Assembly: GCF_036850765.1 (NCBI RefSeq)
Contig: NC_089495.1
Span: forward strand, 115,219,033-115,283,032
Direction: 5' to 3'
DNA: 64,000 nucleotides
From: Saccopteryx bilineata
Lineage: Eukaryota > Chordata > Mammalia > Chiroptera > Emballonuridae
Shown: positions 35,091 to 47,634 of the stretch, one piece after another
Position numbering within the stretch: the first letter of the stretch is position 1
Layout: every line of letters begins with the position of its first letter
Notes under the pieces: generated by a model
Databases searched by the model: none
Told to the model about the DNA's origin: nothing
Seen by the model: the letters and a program-made list of their open reading frames with translations, nothing else
Made by a program: the position numbers and the translations under genes

Positions 35091-36658
35091 TATACATGTC
35101 TCCTTAAAGACTATACCTCTCTGGTAGCAATAAACACTGGGAATTGTGTACACTTGCTGGTCTTTATTTTACTTGCTTTTAAAAAATAGCACTTAACGCA
35201 GTTGACCACACCTCCCCCTTCTTCTTCTAGCTGCCAACAATCCCAACACAGTACAAGCTATTTATTGTCCTTCTTCTCTACCTGCTCTGTATAACTGAAC
35301 TTCAGTTCTCTCTCTCCCTGCTCACCCTTATGTGTCTCCGTTTCTCAGTGTGGTGAGCGCGGAGATATGCTGCTCAGGTTCGCCTGGGTGGGACTCGCCG
35401 GGAGTACACACACTGTGCATCTTTGGCTAAGTCTGGTGTGGCCTCAGCGACAATGAGTGTTCTCGTATAAGGGCCACACTCTTCCCAGGACACTTATGTC
35501 CAACGGCTGACTGATTAGAGCAGGGTATAAAGGCCTCATAATGCTGATTGAATATAGGGCAACTGTGGCAGGCCATTCCATCTGCAGAGACCCTCTTGGA
35601 AGTGGCATTGCACTTCCGCTCCCTGTGCTTGACCCTGCTTCCTCCACACTCTGTCTGCAGGTATGGGTTCCATGTGCCTTTCTCAGTAAACATCTTGAGC
35701 ACGAAACTCTGTTTCCCAAGCCACTGCCAGGAAGCCCAAACTCAGCATTCATTCTTCACTTTCTGTTCTCACACTGCAGAGTCCCCACTGTGGCGACATC
35801 AATGTTTTCCATATACCCAACTCTGTCTCCTGCCTAGAGCTCCAGTGTAAACTCTGGATGTGAACATTCAAGTTCTGCCTTTACATTTTCACTGTGATGG
35901 CCATAAATATCTCAGACTCAAAGCGACCAAACCGTAGCTCTTTTTAAACTGCTTCCGTCCACCCTCCACCCCACCCCGCCACGTCTGCTACAGTCTACGC
36001 TGACCCACGAGGAAAGCGACACGGTGGTCAAGGCACTCCCGCTTGGGCTGCAGGGGACTGAGTGCAGTGACTAAGGAACAATGTTCATTAACAAGGCATC
36101 CTACTTTCTGATTGCACCTTCTGGTCTCCCATACAGTACTCAACTTATGAGTAACATTTACGCTATGAGTAACATTTAGTAAATAGATTTTTCAGTTTAC
36201 CATTATTATTATTATAGAATCAGGAAACTACTAATTACCATCATTTTATTCATTGTATGCAAGCACCATATATTTGACCCTATACAGATAGATTCCCAGT
36301 AGCAAAAAAAAAAAAAAAAGGAAAAGAAAAAATGGACAGGGACTTTCTCTGAAATAATTTTGAACAGGAGAATCATTTGCTTTTTCTTTGACTTTTCATG
36401 ATAACTTTATTTGATTCCTTGGGTATGTCTCTGTCCATGGAGGACAGGGGTGATTTCCTTCACAGTTGGGTCACTAGGCAGTAACATGGTGCTTCCTAAG
36501 CAGAGTTGCAGTGTGTTGTTATTGGCGACATTAGGGTCTCATCACTGTTTCTCAGGAACTGCTCTCTCCTCTACGAACAGCAGTGCTAGCAATGTAAGCC
36601 GAATCTCCTATGCTGGACTGCGTTTCCTGGGCAACCACGAAGAGGAGCTGGAATGTAT
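35091..36658. other. Unannotated DNA
   Basis: ORF pairs on opposite strands around 35427-35850 shadow each other and match nothing I know. An A run lies at 36306-36319. Confidence 0.4.
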
Positions 36659-36660
36659 TA

Positions 36661-37696
36661 CCATATTTTTCACTCCATAAAATGCACTTTTTTACCCTAA
36701 AAGTGGAGGGGGAAATGCCTGTGCATCTTATGGAGCAAATGTTCATTTTTTTTAAGCTGCTACACCAGTAAACATGTAGAATGAGCACCAGCAGGAGCAT
36801 AATCATACCCGCCGTGGTGGCGTGCGGAACCTGGGCATCTGCTGAGTGATCTCCTGGTTCCGGTTTCCACAGTTGCATGCAGTGCAGAAGGTAAGGCGAG
36901 CAACGTTGTGTGGGTGCATTCATCTGGCATCATTGAGGGCAGACGTGAGAAGTGAGCTGCAGAGGTGGAGGGCTGCGCTGCAGCTGCTGGAGCTCTGTGT
37001 GAAGTGCTGACGTCACTTGCTGCCCTATTAGTGCTTGACCAGTTTAGAGCACATATTAGCAAAACCACACAAAAAACTTTAAAGAAGTGAAGACTCATCT
37101 AGCTGTAATTCCTGGGGGTCTTACCAGCCAGTTGCAACCTCTTGACATTTCCATCAACAAATCGTTTAAAGTCTTTCTGCGAGAAGAGTGGAACAAATGG
37201 ATGGCTGCTGGTGATCATGATCTGACACCAACTGGACGAATGAAGAGACCCACCATCACTCAAGTTTGTGAATGAGTGAAAACATCATGGCAGTCAGTAA
37301 AGAATGAAACCATGGTACGGTCATTCAAAAAATGTGGCATTAGCAATGCTTTAGATGGCACTGAAGGTGTTAATATATATGAAAATAGTGAAGAAAGTGA
37401 TACCAGTGATTTGAGCAACTGAGCTTCTTAAATTCTGACACTGGTGATGATGAGTTCCTGGGGTTCCTGGACAACTAGAAGAGTATTTGAACATTAAAGT
37501 CTCTTCTCATTTGTTAATAACAGTGCTAATGGTTAATACTGCTGTTGAGTTTACATTGTTGAAATATTATTGTGGTATATTTTATTAAATATCTTAACAC
37601 ACCATTTGCTTCAGAATATTTTTTTTCTTATTTTCCTCCTTAAAACCTCTAGGTGCGTCTTATGGTCAGGTGCATCTTATGGAGTGAAAACTATGG
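36661..37696 (+). mobile_element. pogo-like (Tc1-mariner) transposon, internally deleted
   Basis: Terminal inverted repeats ccatatttttcactccataaaatgcac and gtgcatcttatggagtgaaaactatgg are flanked by TA on both sides (36659-36660 and 37697-37698). Only the C-terminal part of a pogo transposase remains, so about 1 kb is left of what is normally a longer element. Confidence 0.88.
37087..37425 (+). pseudogene. pogo-like transposase, C-terminal remnant
   Basis: The frame reads THLAVIPGGLTSQLQPLDIS, then FKVFLREEWNKWMAAG, TPTGRMKRPTITQVCEW, a stop at about 37275, and VRSFKKCGISNALDGTEG. This is the end of the DDE domain and the C-terminal tail of a pogo/Tigger-like transposase. The DNA-binding part and most of the catalytic core are missing. 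Confidence 0.85.
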
Positions 37697-37698
37697 TA

Positions 37699-38540
37699 CT
37701 TAGTTAGCTGAGAGAGCTGCCCAAGTCTGCAGCTATATACAGGTTCTTTCTCCTTGGAACCTTCCTCTCCTGGCAGGTCTTTCAATGATCATAAGTATCC
37801 TCTCCCCATTCAACTTTTGAAAAGAGTGGCTGTCTCATGACTTCCCCGTGCCAACTACAGTGTATATCAACCAAATTCTCTCCTTTGGCCCAGTGTCCAC
37901 TTATGAAAAGTTTTACATGTTGGTGGTCCTTAAAGTTGTTATTTATGGGCTGAAATGATTATAATTTTAAACTTTTAATAACTAAGGATACAGAGAGACT
38001 AAATGCCATTTATTTTGACTTTGCCACTCTCAGATGGTTGCTGTCTTGAAGTACTGTAATTAAACTTTCATCATCAGTGTGCGTAAAGGAGTCCTATTCT
38101 TTATGTGAATGGTCTGCATTTATAAGTTCTGACAAGCTGCTTGGTAGCAGGCAGCCAAAAGTGATGAACGGTCTTGGAGATTAACATGTAAATTTGATTG
38201 AAGAAAATAACCCACAAAAATGGGCTTCTATAGAATCTGTGATTAAATGTTCCTTGTTTCAGAGCTAATGTTTCTGATACTTTCAGTTACAGCTCATGGA
38301 AGTTACACTCCACATCATTTCATCTGTTTTAAATAACTCTCTCTTTTAGGCTGCACACCCATTTGTGTATGTTTTGAATCGATCTCCAATGAAGATTTGG
38401 AAATAATCTCTGTCCAGTCTACAAAAGATTTGTTTTATATGGGGATAATGAGGCTTAAAAGCTAAATCTTTTTCTTATAACTAAGAAAATAGTCTCAGTA
38501 TAACTGCTATTGTCCTTTTTTAAAAAGTGTGGTTAAAAAA
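37699..38540. other. Unannotated stretch
   Basis: AT-rich, with no gene or recognised repeat. Confidence 0.4.
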
Positions 38541-39175
38541 ATAACATAAAATTTAGTATTTTTACCTCTTTTAAGTGTATAAGTCATTAGTGCTAACTAT
38601 ATTTGCACTGTTGGGCAACAGATCTCTAGAACATTTTCATCTTACAAACCTGAATATCCATTGGACAGAAACACTCCAGTTCCCTCCCCCCAGCCCCGAA
38701 GAACCACTGTTCTACTTTCTGTTGGAATCATATAGTATTTATCTTTTTGTAACTGACTTATTTCACTTAGCATAATATCCTTAAGATTTATGAGACAGAA
38801 TTTGAACCTGAGACAAAGTTTTTAAAGGCTGAATATTTTATTTTATATATAATATATAAATATATTAATTAATAATATATTAATTAATATTAATCAATAT
38901 ATATTTATATATAATATAAATATATATAATTTTCTTTATTCATCTGTTGATGGATATTTGTCTATTCTCTATTATGAATAATGCTACAATAAACATGAGT
39001 GTGCAAATATCTCTTCAAGATCTTGCTTTCAATTTATTTGACTATGTAACAAGGGGTGGGATTGTTGGAGCATACAGTAATGCTATTTTTAATTTTTTAG
39101 AAACCCCCATATCTTTTCCCATGCAGGCTAAACCATTTAATATTTCCACCCAACTCCTGTCTTTTTTGTGACAGA
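38541..39175 (-). mobile_element. L1 3' fragment (old)
   Basis: On the minus strand it reads L1 3' sequence. Plus-strand complements 'atcatatagtatttatctttttgtaactgacttatttcacttagcataat' and 'attctctattatgaataatgctacaataaacatgagtgtgcaaatatctctt' are typical. An AT microsatellite interrupts it. Confidence 0.8.
38838..38935. repeat. AT-rich simple repeat with palindromic units
   Basis: Built of tatatata/ttaattaa strings, able to fold on itself. It expanded inside the L1 relic. Confidence 0.8.
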
Positions 39176-39829
39176 TAATACTAATTAAAAATTGGCTGAT
39201 ATTAAATAAATATTGCTAGTAATTATGAAATAATAATAAAATACCAATAATACAAGATTATTTGACGGTGATATAACTGAGCATTCAATAGTTTGCATTA
39301 GTTTGAAACAGTAAATTTAGTTAAGGGCCATTTTGCCACAGCCTGAGTTTTATTTTGCTTCATATGGGTTCAGGGGTTTGGAATGTCTGAGCCCTGCTCT
39401 CTCATAAACTGATCTAAATGTGATTTCTATATACTAATCCAAAGAAAATTACAAGCTAGAGAAAATATAGGAACTTGCTGTTTCCAAGTGGTTCCCTCAA
39501 TCTAAGGACATTAGACGTGAGCTTCTACGGTTGAAGGTGACTGTTGATGGCCTACAAAACAAGCCAAGCCCCCTTCTGGCCATTTTGTTGACCTGCTACC
39601 TGAGATGTAGCACTGTGTCCTGGTATACTGCTTTACTTCTTACTCATTTCCTTTTCATACCAGTGTTCACAGTCACTCTATATCTTCCCTACTTCCCTTG
39701 GTGGAGAAACCTTCCCAAATCTCATTAAGATGTACATGTATGTGTCTGTGTATGTTATCAGTATGGGAAATATACCCTGGGTTTTCAGAAGATAAAATGA
39801 TTTCTTATATATATAAAAGCACTTTACCC
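39176..39829. other. Unannotated stretch
   Basis: No gene or recognised repeat. Confidence 0.35.
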
Positions 39830-40095
39830 CCACGTTGATCTATAGACGAACTGCAATTACTATCAAAATCCAGCAAGCTTTTGCACATACACAAAGCTTG
39901 TTCTAAAATTTATATGGAAAGGCACAAAATCTAGAGTAGATAAAACAGTTCTGAAAAAGAATAAAGTTAGAGGAATCACTCTGCCTGATTTTAAGTTTTA
40001 CTATATAGCTACTGTATCAAGATAATTGACAGAGGGATAAACACAGATCAATGGAATGGGACAAAGAATCCAGAAATAAACCTACACAATATTCC
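39830..40095 (+). mobile_element. L1 ORF2 fragment
   Basis: The strings 'ctgcaattactatcaaaatccagcaagctttt', 'taaaatttatatggaaaggcacaaaa' and 'gatcaatggaatgggacaaagaatccagaaataaacc' are conserved L1 ORF2 sequence. Stops and indels break the frame. Confidence 0.85.
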
Positions 40096-41595
40096 CAACT
40101 AATTATTATAAGCACTTTAAAACATAAAAGTCCCAAGTGATTACAAAATTCCATTTCTATTGATTTCAGCCTCTCTGCCTCTGAATTTGAATTTGTGTCA
40201 TCTGATTTGATTTGCAGTGCCATTTCCCCAAGTCATATACTTCTCCCTTTTTTTCCCCGGGAAGTCCTTCACTGACTATTTCCACCTGAACTAGTATCTT
40301 TTGTACTTCTAATTTTAGAAGGAAGTGTTTAGAATTTTTGCTTTCCATTTAAGTCAGATGTCTAAAATGGAAAATAAAAATATTTTAGCATTCAAGATGA
40401 AAGCACAAGGCTAAAGTAGTGGAAAACTAGAACTGCAGAGATTATTGTACCCTGATGTTTTCTTCTGAGCTTCAAAATTGTTTTGAGAAAGGTCAATACA
40501 ATAGGCTGTAAATTCTCTGAGGGCAGGAATTCTTTCTATCTTATTTGCTGCTGAATGTATTTATTTATTTGGCATAAGAATTTGTGTGCTGGCCCTAATA
40601 GGCACAGGGACCAAAAATGCAAACAACAATCAGACACAATCTTTGAACACCTGTGTTTCCACCACACCATCTAGTTTTCAAATCAATACCTTTGGAAAGT
40701 ATTTGTTGACAGACTGACTGAATGACTAAGTTGAGGTTATGGAATGAGGGAAACAAATAAGAATCACAATATAGACACTGAAAGAGATCACATAGTAGAA
40801 TACTTTGCACCTAACATTTATCTCCCTTTGTCTTCCTAGAAATCCAACATACATGTTTCCGCCAAAGCTTCTATTTCATACATAAACAGGTCTGTGGCTA
40901 CTTAACAGTCCCAGCCTGAAGGCTCAGGTCTAGAGTACAATGGCCATATGAATAAAGCAGAACAACCTCTTTTCTTTGTGGTTTCCATGTGACTTGACAT
41001 TTATTCGTCCCTGAACAGGTTCCCCAGGAAAGAGGGGTCATACCTTCACTGGACGTGGCAAGTATACAGTGTTCTATAGCTAATTTTACAATACACAAGT
41101 TTATTGAAGAATGTCTTAGGTGGAGTGTACTGCATTATAACACATCAGATAAAATCACAAACATTTAAACATACCAGAGTAGCACCACGTCTGGCCTCTA
41201 GCCTATCAGAAAAGGACGTGGTGATTAGTTTCCTTAGAAATACTTATTTTTAGACCTCCTTGGTTGGTTGTCTTAATGGTAACTTATATAGGAAAAAATG
41301 GTAAAAACATAAGTCCTCGGTCAACCATTTTATAAAAGCCTATTTTGGATTATTAATGAAGTGATTATGAATAAGTATGTGTAAACTCATCAACAATACT
41401 AAAAAAAGTAGTTTTGGAAACCCATGTTTTGGTAAGGTGCTGAGATAAAATAGAAGATCCCTGGTTAAATATGAATTCCAAGTAAACAGTGAAAAGTGTT
41501 TTGGTATATGTTTACACCATGCATTATGTGGGACATGCTTATATTGAAACATTAATTATTGTTTTTCTGTTTGAAGGCTGGAGGTGGCAATGATT
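40096..41595. other. Unannotated DNA
   Basis: About 1.5 kb. ORFs are short and without domains. Confidence 0.4.
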
Positions 41596-41599
41596 TGTG

Positions 41600-41765
41600 A
41601 CTGCAAATGAACATGGGGAATCTTCTTGTGGTGATGAAAACGTTCTAAAATTGGATTGTGGTGGCTCTATAACTGTAACTGAAAAATTAAAAACTTAAAT
41701 TTTAAATTTTACACAAAATGAGCGAATTGTATGGTATGCAAAGTATATGTTTAAAAAGCTAATAG
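41600..41765 (+). mobile_element. L1 3' end fragment
   Basis: 'gaacatggggaatcttcttgtggtgatgaaaacgttctaaaattggattgtggtggctc' followed by 'gagcgaattgtatggtatgcaaa' is the terminal L1 3' UTR, diverged. Confidence 0.65.
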
Positions 41766-41995
41766 AAAATGCCCATGTTTAGATGACTTCATGTTTACAT
41801 ATCTTCACTTGGTGGATTAGCTCCATTTTTCTTGTAATATTGTTCTGACTAGCAAATGGGTGATTAAAAAACATGGAGGGAATTTGTAATTGCTAGAGTA
41901 CTGCACAAACACAGGGTGGCATAGAATATTTCTCTTGTTAATCACAGCGTGTATATTTCACCATTGTTGTTTGCTATTAAAATTATTTCATTTGA

Positions 41996-42117
41996 GGCCC
42001 TGGCCAGTTGGCTCAGCAGTCAAGTGTTGGCCCAGCATGTGGAAGTTCCTGGTTTGATTTCTGGTCAGGGCACACAGGAGAAGCACCCATCTGCTTCTCC
42101 ACCCTTCCACCTCTCCT

Positions 42118-42156
<39 letters not shown>

Positions 42157-42383
42157 CCTCCCACAGCCAAAGCTCTATTGGAGCAAAGTTGGCCTGGGCA
42201 CTGAGGATGGCTCTGTGGCCTCTGCCTCAGGTGCTAGAATGGCTCCGCTGCAATGGAGCAACACCCCAGATGGGCAGAGCATCGCCCCCTGGTGGGCATG
42301 CTGGATGGATCCTGGTTGGGCATATGCGGGAGTCTGCCTGACTGCCTCTCTGCTTCTAAGTTTGGAAAAATACAAAAAAATAT
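41996..42383 (+). mobile_element. SINE-G copy
   Basis: Head ggccctggccagttggctcag, with a (CT)n run at 42117-42154. Target duplication tatttcatttg lies on both sides. One internal 'gcatcgccccctggtgggca' unit. Confidence 0.9.
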
Positions 42384-42494
42384 ATATTTCATTTGTAATA
42401 AACTCTTGCTAAATGTTATTCTCTGTATCTTTGCCATTGGGATCTGGACTTCAGATTTTTACTAGTTCAAGATCACATCAAGACATCATCCCAC

Positions 42495-42800
42495 TTCCTG
42501 ACCACGTGGTGGTGCAGTGGATAGAGCGTCGGACTGGGATGTGGAGGACCCAGGTTCGAGACCCTGAGGTCGCCAACTTGAAGGCAGGCTCATCTGATTT
42601 GAGCAAGGCTCACCAGCTTGGGCCCCAGGACACTGGCTCAAGCAAGGGGTCACTCCGTCTGCTGTAGCCCCTGGGTCAAGGCACATATAAGAAAGCAATC
42701 AATGAACAACTAAGGAGCGGCAATGAAGAATTGATGTTTTTAATCTCTCTTTCTTCCTGTCTGTCTGTCCTTATCTGTCCCTCTCTCTGAAAAAAAAAAA
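42495..42800 (+). mobile_element. SINE-R copy
   Basis: Target duplication agacatcatcccac (42481-42494) and agacattatctcac (42801-42814), two changes. Confidence 0.88.
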
Positions 42801-42814
42801 AGACATTATCTCAC

Positions 42815-43266
42815 CAAAGGTCATCTAAACCAACCCTAGCACAGTGTTGTTTCAAACATCATGTGTAATTAATAAGGGAAATAGTTACTTAATCTTTTTT
42901 TATCCATCTTTCAGTTTTGTACTATAATTAAAATGTACAGATGGAGAACAGCTTTGAGATAAGATTGAGGGAAGATCTTTTATGATAGCCACCATGCCTT
43001 GCCTGTAGTCATTCACTAATATATTGCCTGCTGGCTGCATGTTGGGAGCTATGCTAGAGATGTATGGTGATGAACATGGAAGACACTGCCTCCCATTTTT
43101 ATAGAATTCCCAACAAGAGGGGAGTTCTAGAAATTCCATAGTTTTTCATTTTGACCTCTATTATTTATTCTTGGGTTCATACAGCTATTCATTAGCTTTA
43201 AGGGTAAGTTAGAAGAGTTTTTTTTTAAATTTTCAATTACATAATAATTGTTAGTTATTCTTGAAT
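42815..43266. other. Unannotated stretch
   Basis: No gene or recognised repeat. Confidence 0.35.
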
Positions 43267-43277
43267 AAGAAATAACT

Positions 43278-43684
43278 GGCCCTGGCAGGTTGGCTCAGTG
43301 GTAGAGCATCGGCCTGGCGTGCAGAAGTCCCGGGTTCGATTCCCGGCCAGGGCACACAGGAGAAGCACCCATCTGCTTCTCCACCCCTCCCCCTCTCCTT
43401 CCTCTCTGTCTCTCTCTTCCCCTCCTGCAGCCAAGGCTCCATTGGAGCAAAGTTGGCCTGGGCGCTGGGGATGGCTCCTTGGCCTCTGCCCCAGGCGCTA
43501 GAGTGGCTCTGGTCGCAACAGAGCGATGCCCCGGAGGGGCAGAGCATCGCCCCCTGGTGGGCAGAGCATCACCCCCTGGTGGGCATGCCGGGTGGATCCC
43601 GGTCAGGTGCATGCGGGAGTCTGTCTGACTGTCTCTCCCCATTTCCAGCTTCAGAGAAATACAAAAAAAAAAAAAAAAAAAAAA
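43278..43684 (+). mobile_element. SINE-G copy
   Basis: Nearly consensus copy with A box (ttggctcagtggtagagc) and B box (gggttcgattcccgg). Target duplication aagaaataact and aagaaattact. Two internal 22-base units. Confidence 0.93.
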
Positions 43685-43953
43685 AAGAAATTACTAACCA
43701 TAGACTCTTCCAATCTCTTAAATTCACATATACAGCTTCCCCAAAAAAATGCTATTGTAAAAATTAATATTTGTTTAATGTATCTGATTAAAAATAACCC
43801 CAAAGCATTTTTATCTTTTATGGCTCAATGGAAGGAATTAGAAAGTTGGTACCTTCCTGCATGGCCCCAAAGAGTTGTTTAACATTATCCTAGTGGCAAT
43901 CAGACTTGGGATTTCTGATCCAATGCTATATGAAGTTAAAAGATCTCCAGTAG

Positions 43954-44616
43954 TGCCTGACCAGGCGGTGGCACAGTAGATAGAGCGTCGGACTGGGATG
44001 CAGAGGACCCAGGTTTGAGACTCTGAGCTTGCCAGCTTGAGCGTGGGCTCATCTGGTTTGACCAAAAGCTCACCAGCTTGAACCCAAGGTCGCGGGCTCC
44101 AGCAAGGGGTTACTCGGTCTACTAAAGGCCCGCGGTCAAGGCACATATGAGAAAGCAATCAATGAACAACTAAGGTGTTGCAACGCGCAATGAAAAGCTA
44201 ATGATTAGCGTCGGCCTGGCGTGCAGGAGTCCAGGGTTCGATTCCTGGCCAGGGCACATAGGAGAAGCGCCCATCTGCTTCTCCACCCCTCCCTCTCTCC
44301 TTCCTCTCTCTCTCTTCCTTCTCCCGCTGCTGAGGCTCCATTGGAGCAAAGATGGCCCGAGCACTGAGGATGGCTCTGGATGCAACAGAGCGATGCCCCA
44401 GAGGGGCAGAGCATCGGCCCCTGGTGGGCATTCCGGGTGGATCCCGGTCGGGCGCATGCAGGAGTCTGTCTGACTGCCTCTCCATTTCCAGCTTCGGAAA
44501 AATGCAAAAAAAAAAAAAGTTAATTATTGATGTTTCTCATCTATCTCCGTTCCTGTCTCTCTGTCCCTGTGTATCCCTCTCTCTGACTGAAATAAATAAA
44601 TAAATAAATAAATAAG
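43954..44616 (+). mobile_element. SINE-R copy, interrupted by a nested SINE-G
   Basis: Target duplication aaaagatctccagtag (43938-43953) and aaaaatctccagtag (44617-44631). The 3' part resumes at 44517 with attattgatgtttctcatct. Confidence 0.92.
44207..44516 (+). mobile_element. SINE-G copy, 5'-truncated, nested
   Basis: Begins agcgtcggcctggcgtgcag, lacking the first 25 or so bases and therefore most of the A box. Flanks aaaagctaatgatt and aaaagttaattatt are its target duplication, so the truncation arose at insertion. One internal 22-base unit. Confidence 0.9.
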
Positions 44617-44631
44617 AAAAATCTCCAGTAG

Positions 44632-44930
44632 CAGCTAATATAACAATTGTTATATTTTGCCTTCATGAGACAAAGGAGAAATCAAACTCCTGAAAAAGTA
44701 GAAAATTTCCCCCAAGTAGGCATTTATTATAATTATTATTTTTATTGCTACTTTTGGTATTTCTAGTAGTTAATGTTGTTACCATGGAGTTTAAAACCAA
44801 CTGATGGCACTGACTGGCATGAGTGTGAGTGTTCTTAACAAAGAACACACACTAAAAGAATGCTTTCTTAGATCTGACTGGGAGAAGTTACTGCCTTTAT
44901 GTTCTAGAGCACTTTTAAGTATTGCATTTT
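44632..44930. other. Unannotated stretch
   Basis: Nothing recognised. Confidence 0.35.
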
Positions 44931-44942
44931 CCAATTGCTTTA

Positions 44943-45312
44943 TTTATTTATTTATTTAATTCATAAGAGGAGGGGAGGCAGAGACAGACTCCTGCATGAA
45001 TCCCGACCAGGATCCACCAGGCAAGCCCACTAGGGGGCTATGCTCTGCCCATCTGGGTGTTGTTCTGTTGCTAAGCAACCAAGCTCTTCTTAGTGCCTGA
45101 GGCAGAGGCCATGGAGCCATCCTCAGTGCCCAGGGTCAACTCAATCCAATTGAACCATGGCTGCAGGAAGCGAAGAAAGAGAGAGAAGCAAGGGGGGGGG
45201 TGGGGTTGGAGAAACAGGTGGGCGCTTTTCCTGTGTGCTCTGACTGAGAAGCGAATCTAGGGCTTCCACACACTGAGCCGACGCTGTACCACTGAGCAAA
45301 CCAGCCAGGACC
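44943..45312 (-). mobile_element. SINE-G copy
   Basis: Reverse-strand copy ending aaccagccaggac. Target duplication ccaattgcttta lies at 44931-44942 and 45313-45324. Confidence 0.9.
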
Positions 45313-45525
45313 CCAATTGCTTTATAAATCTAAAATCTTCCTAAGTAGTAAATACATTCTTCTCCAATACTCTTTTCTTTTTCTGGTTTTATTTTTTTTA
45401 ATTTGAAATTAATACTAATGCATGGTATTTCATGTTTGGCATCTTCCAAATATTGTTTAGGGAGGTACTTATCTTTTGGAAGCTCAGCATTATTGGATGG
45501 AAGTAATTTTAAAAATGATCTCATA

Positions 45526-45863
45526 GCCTGACCAGGCAGTGGCTCAGTGGATAGAGCGTCAAACTGGGATGCAGAGGACCCAGGTTCCAAACCCTGAGGT
45601 TGACGGCTTGAGCATAGGCTCTTCTGGCTTGAGTGTGGGATCATAGACATGACCCTATGGTCACTGACTTGAGTCCAAAGGTCGCTGGCTTGAAGCCCAA
45701 GGTTGCTGGCTTGAGCTCAAGGTTGTTGGCTTCAGCAAGGGGTCACTTGCTCTGCTTAGCCCCCAGTCAAGGAACATATAAGAACACAATCAATGAACAA
45801 ATAAGGAGCTGCACAAAGAATTGATGCTTCTCATTTCTCTTCCTTCCTTTCTGACTGTCCCTA

Positions 45864-45898
<35 letters not shown>

Positions 45899-45913
45899 TT
45901 CTCTCTCTCTCTA

Positions 45914-45959
<46 letters not shown>
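45526..45959 (+). mobile_element. SINE-R long variant with (CT)n(CA)n tail
   Basis: Head gcctgaccaggcagtggctc. The body holds the extra 'gtgtgggatcatagacatgaccc' segment of the long subfamily. The tail is a CT run then a CA run (45860-45959). Confidence 0.88.
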
Positions 45960-46289
45960 TAATCTCACAAATTCTCATGATACTGGGTTCTTGGTATGAT
46001 TTGGGCAGAGTACTACCATTTATGTTACTGATATTCAGCGCTTAACTTTAATAATAGTATACTCTAGAAATTTATGGGTTTACCATTTACCATCACAGCT
46101 CTAACATTAAAGGTGGTGACATGAAAATTTTCATACCACAAAGATTGAGGCTGCTATATAGGTGTGGGTCACTTGACTTCTGAGTACACCTAGCCATTGG
46201 CCTAGAATCTACTATTTGGCTGCTTTTCATGAAGTTGAATGCACCCTTAACCTATTAACCTGGCAATTTCACTTAGGCATTTACGCAAA

Positions 46290-47040
46290 AAAATAATAAT
46301 AATAAAAAAGAAGTGTCCACAAAAGACCTATACCTGTATGGCAATAACATCTTTATTTATATTAACACAAAACTGGAAACAACTCAAATGTCCATCAAGA
46401 TGTAAATAGATAAATTATGGTATAGCAATGCAATGAAAAATTTCTGAGCTATTAAAAGTAATAAACTACTTAACCTGACCAGGTGGTAGCACAATGGATA
46501 GAGCATTGGACTGGGATGCAGAGGACTGAGGTTCAAAACCCCAAGGTTGCTGGCTTGAACAAGGGGACATTCGGTCTACTGTAGCCCCCCAGTCAAGATG
46601 CATATGAGAAAGCATTCAATGAACAACTAAGAAGCCACAACAAAGAATTGATGCTTCTCATCTCTCTCCCTTCCTGTCTGTCTGTCTTTCTCTCTATCTC
46701 GGTCACACCCAAAAAAAAGTAATAAATTACTTAAATATGGAGGAATACAGATAAATTATCAGAAAATCCATTCCATTCCAAAAGATAGGAATCCATTTGA
46801 ACCTCTAGGAAAGACAAATTTATAGGGACAGAAAGTAGACCAGTGTTCTAGGGACTGAAGATGGAGGACAGGAACAGATAGGGAAAGACCACAAGAAAAG
46901 CCTTAGGGTGAAGGCAGTACTTTGTATCTTGATCATGTGGTGTTTACACAGATGTTGACATTTGTCAACAATGATTGACTTGTAAAGATTTTATGTCATG
47001 TAAATTATACCTCAACACAATGACTTTTAAAAAGAAGAAT
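46290..47040 (+). mobile_element. L1 3' fragment, interrupted by a SINE-R
   Basis: 'aactggaaacaactcaaatgtccatcaagatgtaaatagataaattatggtat' and, after the SINE, 'ttgtatcttgatcatgtggtg' and 'catgtaaattatacctcaacac' follow L1 3' order on the plus strand. Confidence 0.8.
46473..46714 (+). mobile_element. SINE-R, internally shortened copy
   Basis: Only about 240 bases: the body skips from 'ccccaaggttgctggcttga' to 'acaaggggacattcggtctac'. Target duplication aaaagtaataaactactta and aaaagtaataaattactta. Confidence 0.9.
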
Positions 47041-47254
47041 GGGAAGCCAAAAAAAAAAAAAAAAAAGTAACAGTGATCATTGATTTGGTTTTATACAGAA
47101 TCCAAAGGTTGACTTCCAATGCAAAGTGAAACTCCAACCATAGCCTCAAGGTAAGTATTCTTCTGGATTCTTCTATCTGGGTGCAGCACTGAGAAACTGA
47201 GGTAATAAATTGAAAATCCTTTCTTTGCTTCTCAACCTCAAATTAGGCTCTTTT

Positions 47255-47620
47255 TGTTTTGTTTTCTTCTTCTTTGTGATAGAGAGATAGACTCCTGCGT
47301 GCACTCCGATGGGGATCCACCTGGTAAACCCTATCTGGGGCTGACACTTTGCCCATCTGGAGCCATGCTCACAACCGAGCTATTTTTAGCACCTGAGGTG
47401 GAGGCTCCATGAAGCCATCCTCAGTAGCCGGGGCCAATGCTTTAGAACCAATTGAGCCATGGCTGCGGGAGGGAAAGAGAAAGAGAGAAAAAGAGAGAAG
47501 CAGGAGGGGGCGGGCTGGAGAAGCAGATGGTCATTTCTCCTGTGTGCCCTGACCGGAAATCAAACTCAGGACAGCTATACACCAAGTGGATGCTCTACCA
47601 CTGAACCAACTGGCCAGGGC
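47255..47620 (-). mobile_element. SINE-G copy
   Basis: Reverse-strand copy ending ccaactggccagggc. Flanks aattaggctctttt and agttaggctctgtt form a decayed target duplication. Confidence 0.88.
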
Positions 47621-47634
47621 CAGTTAGGCTCTGT

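Noticed and set aside
36552..37098. Minus-strand ORFs of 112-123 residues
   Set aside because: They lie antisense within the pogo-like element and its flank, overlap one another, and show no domain.
43290..43355. tRNA gene
   Set aside because: The A and B boxes are the tRNA-derived head of SINE-G; the body and A-tail follow directly and there is a target duplication, so it is not a tRNA gene.
43251..43767. Several 100-residue ORFs on both strands
   Set aside because: They are frames of a SINE-G copy, which is GC rich and poor in stops.
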